A stretch of 64,000 nucleotides of DNA from Oenanthe sinensis (Eukaryota; Streptophyta; Magnoliopsida; Apiales; Apiaceae). Both the position numbers and the translations under genes were made by a program. Under the pieces are notes generated by a model that did not search any database, had not been told where the DNA came from, and was given only the letters and a program-made list of their open reading frames with translations. Of the stretch, positions 45,376-54,899 are shown one piece after another. How positions within the stretch are numbered: the first letter of the stretch is position 1; each line of letters begins with the position of its first letter. The stretch spans positions 8,582,001 through 8,646,000 of the forward strand of contig JAPMAC010000231.1 in assembly GCA_028671895.1 (NCBI GenBank). Reading direction: 5' to 3'.

Positions 45376-48300
45376 ATGGCACCACAAAAGAAGATCGTCT
45401 CTTCCACTGGGTTCACCTATGAACAGAACAACTTCACAGCATGTCTAACGGTGAATGATGCTCCTGTGGACTTTCATCCATTGATGCGATTCCTAGGAGA
45501 TTGCAAAGTTTCCAAAGCTCTCAGCGAAGCACCAACAATCGTGTGTTCCTTTGTTGAAGAACTGTGGACCTCTGCAGAGATTTCATCAGATGGGAAGGTA
45601 ATTTCTTATTCTTGCAAAGGTAATACCTATACAATAAATAGTACTTCATTATCTGAATGTTTAGGATTGCCTGCAAATAATTGTGATAAGCCCCCAACTG
45701 AAGAAGAAATTAGGGACATGTTAGAATCCGTTAATTATGCAAATGCTGAAACTGGATTAGGAGAAGTTGTTAGGAAGAATCTTAGAAAAGAATGGAGTTA
45801 TTTCTTTGATGCCATAATTAAAGTATTTTCTGGAAAAATAAGTAATTTTGATGCAATTACAATAAGTATGCAAGAAATTGCTTATTCTGTCCTATTTGAT
45901 AAATATTTTAATTTTGGCACATTACTCCTAAATGAATTAACTGCCAAATTAGGACCCAAGTCATCTAGGAAACATAATATCTACTTTGCAAGATTTTTCA
46001 TGATGATTATTAATGCCTCTGTTGGAGAATATGAAATAAGTGCAGATATGGAGTCCTTGGAGCCATGGATGCAAAACAAGAGGGTCTTCAAGGATCTTGT
46101 GAGAATCAACTTACACCCTAAGTTGTGCCTCATTTATCCTCCTCTTGTGCAGGTATATCTTCAAAATCTCAATCTTTTACATTCTTCTTCAAAATATCAA
46201 ATTTCTTTGCCTTCTGCAACAATGGAGGGAGATGGAAATGCCCCCATTCCTCCTACCCAAGTTGCACAACCTTCAAAACCCAAGTCTAATCAAACCACCT
46301 CAGTAGTTTCTCAAAAGACTACTGTTGTAAGAAGTAAGAAAAGAAAAATCACTGAGGGGAGAGTGAAGGTGGTTGATAAGGGTGAGGGAACTGGCCAACA
46401 TCAAGAAAGCCAGAAGGATAAGGAGAGTGAGATTGAGAGGAACCAGCCAGCCTCCAGTCCAATCTCCCAACAGATTGAGGCTGTAGTAAAGGACTTGAAC
46501 ACATCCCTAGTTGCATCTTCTCAAAAAGATGTAACTATTGAAAAGAGGTCTCAACCAGGACCATCAGATGGGGATAAGGGTCACCAAATAATACAACCAT
46601 ACAAAAGAAGAAAGAAGGTTACAAATACTGCACAGGGCACACACACACTTGCAAAGCCAAATGAAAATTTGGTGGAGCCTTCCGTTTCTTCTTTTGATGT
46701 GTCTCAGAATCTTCCTGAGGCACAGCCCCATTCTTTATCTGAATTTTCTTCTCAATCTCCCTCAAAAACTATTTCTTCAGAAACAGTGTTGATTGACAAC
46801 TTCATTGTTTCAAATTCACCCTCTTTGCAACTCAGGGTGGAGCCAACACTCTCACCTGCATCACCAAATAAGGTTAACACCTTGGTTGATCAGGCAAATA
46901 CTGTTAGTTCTCTCCAGTCAATGGATATTATGCAATCAACTGATAACTTCCAACATCCATTGACTAGTTCACTATCATCGATGGATATCCTTACATCCAT
47001 CGACGAGCTCCCATCAACGGATATTCATCCATCGATGGATACTTCTTATCCATCGATTGATCCCTTAATGTCAATTCATGAATCATCCATTGAAACACTT
47101 CAAGTGGCCAATACCCTATTAGGATTGAGTGGAGTGGGTGAGGTGTGTGAGAGGCAAGGTTTGCATACCTTGGCAAAAGGAGAGTGTGTGACTGAGGGGC
47201 CCTCAAATTCTTCTGAGGTGGCAAAAGGAGAGGGTGTGAGAAAAGAGAGTCCTACCTTAGCAGCTGATGAAAAAGGAGAGGAAAGTAAGGGAGAGGTGAG
47301 AATCCAGGATGAGATCCTGATGCAAGAAAAGAGAGAAGAGAGTGAGAGAGAAAAGAATAGAGAGAAACAAATTTCACCATCTCATGAAGCATCAACTTCT
47401 AAAACTGAGCAGAATGAAGCAGGACTCACCCAGAAGTTGGGGCTGGAGTCAGGGGGAGCTGTAGACTATGAAGTCCCTGCAGGAGGTGCAGAAGTCAACT
47501 TGGAGGTGGAGGATGAAATTGATGTAAATCTTGATGCTTCAACCTTTCAACATGAAGATCCTCATTATCAGGAACTAGCAGCAGCATCTAATCAAATAGC
47601 TGAGCAAATGCTGGGTTTAGTGCAGACAGAAGAGCAATTCAGGAGTGGGAAAGAGTTTTTGGCCAGTCAACCTGATGATATATCCCACATGAATCCTGAA
47701 GATTTTGATGACAATTCTGATGATGACCTTCTAGATCCACAAGTGGCTAGTGATGAAACTAATTTGGCTGAAACAGAAAGGGCCATTATTTCTCTTTACA
47801 GAAGGTCCATGGCTGAAGTAGATGTGGTGGATCCCCTGCACAGGAGAATTCTGAACTTTTACAGGGATAATTTGAAGATCCAGAAAATGCATGTCACAAG
47901 CTCCAAGTATGAATTGAAGAAAATAAGAGAAGACATTGACAGCTCAAGGATGCATTTTGACACCACCATTGACTCCAGACTCAGCCTCACAATGCTGACT
48001 AGAATCAAGCAAAGGTTGGACACTGAGTTTTCAGCAAAGGACAAAGTAATGGAATTGGAGAAAAGAGTAACCTCCATGGAACTTAGCATGCAGCAAATTT
48101 TGAAGAATCAAGTCACTCAAATCAATCTTCTGGGTAAACTCTTAGAGACTCCCATACTCTCTCAGTCAGTAGCACAAGTGCCAGTTGCTGATAACAAAAA
48201 GGGGGAGAAGCAAGAAGCTGATGCATTGGAGAAAGCAAGTGGTACTGAAGATGTGGTAAAGACTACAGATCCCAAGAAGGAGTTGGCTCAAGACATAGTA

Positions 48301-49287
48301 AGGAAATTTGATGCAATTGCTAGCAAATTCAAAGAAACAAGTACCAGCAGCTTACAACCTGGTGACAGGAAAGGAAAGGGAAAGCTAATTGAAGATGATA
48401 AAAAGAAAGCTGTCACAGGTGGAGGGGAAAGTGAAAAATTATTGAGCAAAGCCATAGCAGTTGGCATAAAAGAAAAGGAGCAACAAGAAAGAAGACAAGA
48501 AGAATTAGCCATTCAATTGCAAAGGGAATATGATGAAGAGGATAGGCTAATAAGAGAAGCCAGAAGAAAAGAAGGTGAAAGGAGGCCAAGGATGAAGCAA
48601 AGAGCAAACAAGCCCAAAGATGCACCAAAATCATCTGGAGTTAAAAGACCATTAGCTGATGAAGACAAGGAGAAGAAGCCAAAACAAGTCAAGACTGAAG
48701 GTCAAGCTTCTGGGAGTAATCAAGCCAAAGAAATAGAGGTGTTCAAACATAAATCTGAAAACTTTGTGCCAATCAAAGCTGAGGGAATGATTGCAGCAAA
48801 AGGGCAAAGGAAGAAAGATGTTGATCTTCTTCACATTGAGTATGAAGATGGATCACACTCAACCTTCACATTCAACCAAGTTTTGGATCAAGGATATGGC
48901 ATCTTGAGGAAGATCTACACTATGCTCAACAGGAAGTATTATCTAACTGAAGAGCTAGGAAAGGCCATCCTTGAAAGAATGAAGAAGATAAGGGAGGCAC
49001 CTGTTCAAGAAGAAAGGGATGACACAATAAAGATCTGGAATCCTGAAGGAAGAAAAGTGCTTCATGAGCCCTTCTACTTGATGATATACAAGGACAGGGA
49101 AGGCAGAGAAAAATGCATTGATATTTGTCAAGAAATAGACAAACTTCCAAATCTGGAATTAAATCATCTGGCAAGTCAATTGGACTACAGGATTGAAGAT
49201 GAGAAGATATTGAAGGGAACCCTCTACAGGAAGATGAAGGAGAATGAAGACAAGATGAATGAGTCAAGGGGAAGAAGGAGAAGATAG
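45376..49287 (+). CDS. SIRE-A third ORF (envelope-position protein, function unknown)
   Basis: 1303 residues from ATG 45376, open throughout. Residues 1-270 are a folded-looking domain (NDAPVDFHPLMRFLGDCKVS, LSECLGLPANN). Residues 290-510 are low-complexity Ser/Pro/Gln/Lys. Residues about 514-575 repeat S-[MTI]-D words coded by the LTR-type motif. Residues about 820-935 form a long coiled coil ending NLLGKLLETP. A Lys/Glu/Gln/Arg-rich section follows at about 1000-1120, and a conserved-looking C-terminal domain (HIEYEDGSHSTFTFNQVLDQ) ends in RGRRRR. The position is that of the envelope-like ORF of SIRE1-type elements, but I see no signal peptide and no convincing membrane segment. It looks more like a structural or RNA/DNA-associated protein than an envelope. 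Confidence 0.8.
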   Translation: MAPQKKIVSSTGFTYEQNNFTACLTVNDAPVDFHPLMRFLGDCKVSKALSEAPTIVCSFVEELWTSAEISSDGKVISYSCKGNTYTINSTSLSECLGLPANNCDKPPTEEEIRDMLESVNYANAETGLGEVVRKNLRKEWSYFFDAIIKVFSGKISNFDAITISMQEIAYSVLFDKYFNFGTLLLNELTAKLGPKSSRKHNIYFARFFMMIINASVGEYEISADMESLEPWMQNKRVFKDLVRINLHPKLCLIYPPLVQVYLQNLNLLHSSSKYQISLPSATMEGDGNAPIPPTQVAQPSKPKSNQTTSVVSQKTTVVRSKKRKITEGRVKVVDKGEGTGQHQESQKDKESEIERNQPASSPISQQIEAVVKDLNTSLVASSQKDVTIEKRSQPGPSDGDKGHQIIQPYKRRKKVTNTAQGTHTLAKPNENLVEPSVSSFDVSQNLPEAQPHSLSEFSSQSPSKTISSETVLIDNFIVSNSPSLQLRVEPTLSPASPNKVNTLVDQANTVSSLQSMDIMQSTDNFQHPLTSSLSSMDILTSIDELPSTDIHPSMDTSYPSIDPLMSIHESSIETLQVANTLLGLSGVGEVCERQGLHTLAKGECVTEGPSNSSEVAKGEGVRKESPTLAADEKGEESKGEVRIQDEILMQEKREESEREKNREKQISPSHEASTSKTEQNEAGLTQKLGLESGGAVDYEVPAGGAEVNLEVEDEIDVNLDASTFQHEDPHYQELAAASNQIAEQMLGLVQTEEQFRSGKEFLASQPDDISHMNPEDFDDNSDDDLLDPQVASDETNLAETERAIISLYRRSMAEVDVVDPLHRRILNFYRDNLKIQKMHVTSSKYELKKIREDIDSSRMHFDTTIDSRLSLTMLTRIKQRLDTEFSAKDKVMELEKRVTSMELSMQQILKNQVTQINLLGKLLETPILSQSVAQVPVADNKKGEKQEADALEKASGTEDVVKTTDPKKELAQDIVRKFDAIASKFKETSTSSLQPGDRKGKGKLIEDDKKKAVTGGGESEKLLSKAIAVGIKEKEQQERRQEELAIQLQREYDEEDRLIREARRKEGERRPRMKQRANKPKDAPKSSGVKRPLADEDKEKKPKQVKTEGQASGSNQAKEIEVFKHKSENFVPIKAEGMIAAKGQRKKDVDLLHIEYEDGSHSTFTFNQVLDQGYGILRKIYTMLNRKYYLTEELGKAILERMKKIREAPVQEERDDTIKIWNPEGRKVLHEPFYLMIYKDREGREKCIDICQEIDKLPNLELNHLASQLDYRIEDEKILKGTLYRKMKENEDKMNESRGRRRR

Positions 49288-49467
49288 GAGATTCAACCTC
49301 AATCATCAAAATTATCAGAATTCATCCCTGTCTGGTATCTGATTACTCTGTCTAAAACTTTACTTATCAATATTGTAATTCTTGCTAAGAATGAAAATGT
49401 TCAGGAGTTTTGTTATCATCAACAGAAAATTTATGCATATTTTAAATATTCATAAATAGGGGGAGAT
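49288..49467 (+). other. 3' untranslated region and polypurine tract of SIRE-A
   Basis: 180 bp between the ORF3 stop and the 3' LTR. The polypurine tract aggggggagat abuts the LTR start TGTTAGG at 49468. No gene. Confidence 0.85.
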
Positions 49468-50646
49468 TGTTAGGAATTATGAGTTTTGATGATAACAAAT
49501 TACTTAGAATTTCAATAGGGACTCAAAATTATTTTTGTAACTGATCAATGGATATGACTTATAAATATCCATTGATTAGGAAACCAGCTATCAGTTGAAA
49601 CTTGTTTCTCAACTGATAAACTGGATTGTAGCATTGATTTATGTTTCACTATCAATTGATTGTATTACCTCGATGGATGCAATGATGTAGTCAACTGATG
49701 TTATTGACTTCAATTTCTAGCTTCTCAACAGATGTGAAGAATGGCTGATCAATTGTAAATATTCTAAGTCAGAATTCTCACAAGTGAAGTGATCAACTGA
49801 TGTTGAAGTCGATGGATGAAGACACTACTCAACGGATGAAAGCTATCAATGGATAATTACAGTCAACGGATAAAGAATCATCAATGGATAAGGAGTCGAT
49901 GGATAGCTCAATTATCCATCGACACATCAACTGATCAACAGATATCCTATCCATCGATGGATAAGCAAAGGTGAATCAACTGATAAGCTTAACATCATTT
50001 ATCAGTTGATTAAAGTTTCCCTATTTAGCTAAAAGCCAGATTTCACGGGAACAGTGCAGAAACTGAATCATTGGAAGACAGTCCTGTCAGGACTGTGAAG
50101 ACTTTCTAGGCAACACAGCATCCAAGGAATATCTTAAGACAAAAGACACTTCCAGAGCTAGTAAGTTCTACAAGGAAAGCTGTGAAAAGGAGCTAGTTTC
50201 TATTTTTATGTAAACAGTATAAATTGTAATATTATATTGTTATCAGTCGATAGAAAACTAGAGGAGTAGTTGTTGTTTATAAAAAGCAACAACACAGTAG
50301 CAAAGAAGCAGTTGTTTTTGTAATAGAACTCAAGAAAAGCAAAGTAGAAAATCAGGCAGAACTTGTAATGCTTTTCTAGATTCTACATTCAACTTTGTAC
50401 GCAGCTTAGTATTTTTACTAAGATCAATTGAAAGCAAAAACACACTAGTGGAAAAACAATCCACTAGTAATTTTTAATCTTGTTGTTTCTGTTATCAACA
50501 CTTTAGTTATCCAGTTCTTAGTTACATCAATCTTAATTAAACACTCTCTTTGTACAAACTTATTTCCGCAAGAAGTTGACTTAATTCTTAAGTTTGTATT
50601 CAACCCCCCCCTTCTCCAAACTTAGTGTACTTAAGGGCGAATAACA
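49468..50646 (+). mobile_element. 3' LTR of SIRE-A
   Basis: Same 1179 bp as the 5' LTR, with no difference seen by eye, followed by gttct. The motif cluster falls at about 49542-50012. Confidence 0.95.
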
Positions 50647-50651
50647 GTTCT

Positions 50652-52512
50652 CAAGGAGGCAAAAGTAAAGAATATTCTCTTTAACAGTTAGACCCTGTTC
50701 TCACAAACTGTGTAATATCATGAAAAACTACTAAAGAGATGTGGACAAAACTTGAATTGCACTGTGAAGGAACCAAGGATGTCAAGAAGAATGCAAGGTC
50801 TCTCTGCTAAATCAGAAGTATGAGTATTTTGAGGCAAAAGATGGAGAAACCATCACTGAGATGTATGATAGGTTTACTAAACTCCTGAATGAGATGGCTA
50901 TTCTTGGTAAAGTGTATGATTTTGAAGACACAAATGCCAAGTTTCTAAGAGCCCTTCCAGAAGAATGGGATAATAAAACAATTTTTATAAGGGAAGGTAA
51001 AAATTTGGATGAAATAACTCTAGAAGAATTGAATGAAAGAGTCAAAGCATATGATTTGGCTATGTTTGCTAAGAATTTCAAAACAATGAAATTCAACAAA
51101 AGAACTGGAAAATTTAGCAAGAGGCCAACACTCTAAAAGGAGGATGAAAAAGTTAAGAAAAGAAAAAGCACCATAATTAAGCTTGAAAATGCAAAAGTCA
51201 AATGCTTCAACTATGGAATATTGGGGCATTTTACTAGTGAGTATAGAAAAACTATAAATCAAGGTAAAGGAAAGGCACTCATCTTAACAGGAAAGGATTG
51301 GGCAGATTCAAGATCAGAGGATGAAATAGATTATGAAAATGTAGCATTGATGGTTGTTTCCTCAGAAAATCAAAATCTCTCAAAGAAATCTCATCTCCTA
51401 AATCTCAGGTATCAATCTTTTCTGCTGAATCTTTACTTAATTTAGACTCTAATGGTGTAAAGATTGTTCAAAGTGAAGTTAAAAAGTTAATGACTAATTT
51501 TAGATCACTCATAAATGACAATGATAGGTTAACATAAGAAAACCTAATCTTAACAAGTAGGAATAACCATCTAGGGTCTGAATTAGTTCTAATGGAAGAA
51601 TACAAAAAGGATTCTGAGAAGTGTAGACACAACTACAATGAAGTTTTAAAAGCCTATGACTATGTTAGAAAAGAACTAGAAGAAGAAAGGCTTAAATTAA
51701 AAGTGTGGACAGACTCTGGAAGAAAAGTTCAAAAAATTCTTAATAATCAAAATGTGAGTCAAACTGCTGGTCTAGGCTATGGTAAGAGTCGAGGTAAAAG
51801 ACCTGTTGTTGAGAATAATGACAATAGAGAAGCTAGCCAATCTAGTGAGAATAAGGATAGAAAAATCTTTACTCCTGTTAAGTTTGTGCCATCTGAAGTG
51901 AACTCTAACAACTCTAATTACATAGACCAATCTGCCAATAATGTTACTAGGGATAATAAATAGACTGATAAAAGAGGAGTGCAGAAACCCTTGAAGAATG
52001 TTAATATAGGTTTTCTATCCAAGTCTAAATTGAAAAAAAGGCTAGACAGTATACCAGAGTCTAACAAGACTAGGAGAAATAGGAATGGTAAGAAAGGTAT
52101 AAACAAAGCCAATAACTGCCAAAAATATCCTAATGCTCCTATAAAAAAAATCAATAGATGTGGAAACTACAACCATCTTGTTCTAGATTGTAAAACAAAA
52201 CTTGAGAAAAAATCAGAGTCTAAATCCCCTCAAACTCTAACTAGTCACTACATTCCACAGAAACCCTGTTATCACTATGGTAGTATATTTCACTATATTT
52301 ATATGTGTAGGGACTATCATGATTGGTATTACAATTTTTATGAGCTAAAATCTTCTATTGATAAATGTTAGCATGACACTGTCAAGACTCCACCAGAGTC
52401 TAAGGCAAAAAAGGAAATAGGTAAATCCAAAGTAAAAATTTATAAACCTATTTCACCTAAGGTTAATAAGAAGGGATCCAAAACTGTTTGGGTCCTCAAA
52501 ACACCTAACTAG
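50652..52512 (+). pseudogene. SIRE family-B gag, remainder (B1)
   Basis: Resumes the gag cut at 37825. Open pieces at 50861-51136 (MYDRFTKLLNEMAILGKVYD, then FLRALPEEWDN), 51221-51445, 51592-51963 (coiled coil) and 51979-52371. The first zinc knuckle reads CFNYGILGHFTSEY, with two Cys changed to Tyr, and the second reads INRCGNYNHLVLDC, with its first Cys changed to Arg. Stops and frameshifts separate the pieces. The end, KKGSKTVWVLKTPN then stop, matches the gag end of SIRE-A. Words of the AGAGTCT type recur (51712, 52052, 52214, 52391). Confidence 0.8.
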
Positions 52513-52529
52513 TTTTTATCTATATGCAG

Positions 52530-52555
52530 GGAACAAGGGTAAAGAAAGTAACCCT
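52530..52555 (+). pseudogene. Start of family-B pol (B1), cut by a solo LTR
   Basis: The short segment after tatatgcag (52521-52529), ending in accct, precedes the SIRE-A solo LTR. The protease continues at 53752 (GCS-HMTRKKSLL block). Confidence 0.6.
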
Positions 52556-53746
52556 TTTTAGGAATTATGAGTTTTGATGATAACAAATTACTTAGAATTT
52601 CAATAGGGACTCAAAATTACTTTGTAACTGATCAATGGATATGACTTATAAATATCCATTGACTAGGAAACCAGTTATCAGTTGAAACTTGTTTATCAAC
52701 TGATAAACTGGATTGTAGCATTGATTTATGTTTCACTATCAATTGATTGTATTACCTTGATGGATGCTATGATGTAGTCAACTGATGTTATTGACTTCAA
52801 TTTCTAGCTTCTCAACAGATGTGAAGAATGGCTGATCAATTGTAAATATTCTAAGTCAGAATTCTCACAAGTGAAGTGATCAACTGTTGTTGAAGTCGAT
52901 GGATGAAGACACTACTCAACGGATGAAAGCTATCAACTGATACAAGTCATCAATGGATAAAAACAGTCAACGGATAAAGAACCATCAATGGATAAGGAGT
53001 CGATGGATAACTCAATTATCCATCGACACATCAACTGATCAACAGATATCCTATCCATCGATGGATAAGCAAAGGTGAATCAACTGATAAGCTTAACATC
53101 ATTTATCAGTTGATTAAAGTTTCCCTATTTAGCTAAAGCCAGAAATTACGGGAACAGTGCAGAAACTGAATCATTGGAAGACAGTCCTGTCAGGATTGTG
53201 AAGACTTTCAAGGCAACACAGCATCCAAGGAATATCTTAAGACAAAGACACTTCCAGAGCTAGTTAGTTCTACAAGGAAGGCTGTGAAAAGAAGCTAGTT
53301 TCTATTTTTATGAAAACAGTATAAATTGTAATATTATATTGTTATCAGTCGATAGAAAAACTAGAGTAGTAGTTTTTGTATAAATAAGTCACAAAAACAC
53401 AGTAGCAAAGTATGAGTTTTTTTGAAGAACTCAAGAAAAGCAAAGTAGAAAATCAGGCAGAACTTGTAATGCTTTTCTAAGTTCTACATTCAACTTTGTA
53501 AGCAGCTTAGTATTTTTACTAAGATCAATTGAAAGCAAAAACTCACTAGTGGAAAAATAATCCACTAGTAATTTTTAATCTTGTTGTTTCTGTTTTCAAC
53601 ACTTTAGTTATCCAGTTCTTAGTTACATCAATCTTAATTAAACACTCTCTTTGTACAAACTTATTTCCGCAAGAAGTTGAATTAATTCTTAAGTTTGTAT
53701 TCAACCCCCCCTTCTCCAAACTTAGTGTACTTAAGGGCGAATAACA
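52556..53746 (+). mobile_element. Solo LTR of SIRE family A
   Basis: Closely related to the SIRE-A LTR (TTTTAGGAATTATGAG...GGGCGAATAACA), with its first TG changed to TT. It is flanked by accct at 52551-52555 and accct at 53747-53751. 1191 bp. It carries the same motif cluster, with one extra repeat unit around 52936-52970, and several substitutions, so it is older than the complete element. Confidence 0.92.
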
Positions 53747-53751
53747 ACCCT

Positions 53752-54899
53752 AATCCTAGATAATGGATGCTCATGACACATGACTAGAAAGAAATCCCTA
53801 CTTACAGACTTTGTGGAGATGGCTGGCCTAGAAGTATTCTTTGGAAATGGCAATAAAGGCCAACACAGGGATATGACAAGATTGTATTTGGAAATGTCAT
53901 CATTGAAGAAGTAGATCTAGTTGATGGCTTGAAACAAAACTTGATCAATATAAGTCAACTTGGAGATAAATGTTAATATACTGGTTTTGACAACAAAGAG
54001 TGTCTTGTAACTCACACAGAAATATGCACTTTAGTTTTTAAAGGACACATACATGGTAACATATATGAAGCGAACTTTGAGGATTGCACTCCAAATGAAA
54101 TCACATGTTTATACAGCAAGACCTCAATTGAAGAAAGCTGGAAATGGCACAAGAAACTGTCACACGTCAACTTCAAAACACTCAACAAGTTGGTAAAAAT
54201 AGTCTTGTGAGAGGTTTACCACATGTTGATTTTGTTCAAGATGGACTTTGTGAAGCATGTCAACTTGGAAAACAAAGGAAAACATCCTTCAAGAGCAAAA
54301 TAATAAACACCATTTCTGAACCCTTTTATCTATTACATTTTGATTTGTTTGGTCCAGTAAATGTGATGTCAATTAACAAAAATAAATATGCTCTTGTCAT
54401 TATAGATGATTTTACAAGATTCACATGAGTTTGTTTTTGCACTCAAAGGATGAAGCTTCACAACACATAATAGACCATGTCACTTTTCTGGAAACTAAAT
54501 CAAAGAAAGTAGTATGAATTCTAAGGAGTGACAATGGTACTGAATTCAAGAATGCAATTATAGAGGAATACTATGCATTAAAGGGAATTACTCAATAATT
54601 TTCTGCACCAGGAACACCCCAACAAAATAGAGTTGTGGATAAAATTAATAGAACACTCATAGAGGCAGCTAGGAAAATGTTGGCAGAGTCTAAACTGCCA
54701 GTATATTTCTGGGGCTGAGGCAGTCAATACATCATGTTTCACTCAGAACTGTACATTGATAAATATGCATGAAAAGACTCCCTATGAAATGGTAAAGGAC
54801 GATAAGCCAAGTGTGAAACACTTTCACATGTTTGGGTACAAATGCTTTGTACTGAAAGTACATCCTGAAAATCTAAGTAAATTTGAAGCAAAGGCCTAT
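53752..54899 (+). pseudogene. SIRE family-B pol: protease to integrase (B1)
   Basis: Degenerate protease (GCS...HMTRKKSLL), pre-integrase and integrase. The clearest part is 54144-54428 with GLCEACQLGKQRKTSFKSK, LLHFDLFGPVNVMS and IIDDFTRFT. Further blocks are RSDNGTEFKN and GTPQQN...VVDKINRTLI, where the usual ERKNRTL reads DKINRTL, so the catalytic Glu is lost. Several frameshifts. It ends near 54899 (NLSKFEAKAY), where gag of another copy begins. Confidence 0.75.

Larger units (their letters stand above)
37826..50646 (+). mobile_element. Complete SIRE-type copia element, family A
   Basis: The 12,821-bp element is bounded by gttct at 37821-37825 and 50647-50651. Its two LTRs are both 1179 bp (37826-39004 and 49468-50646), and line-by-line reading showed no difference. 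It has a primer site, gag, pol with all enzyme domains, a 1303-residue third ORF, a polypurine tract and no stop or frameshift inside the three long ORFs. It sits in the gag of a dead family-B element in the same orientation. By structure it is the only potentially autonomous retroelement in the window. Confidence 0.95.

Noticed and set aside
45376..49287. Naming the third ORF envelope
   Set aside because: Only the position supports it; no signal peptide, fusion peptide or clear membrane segment was seen.
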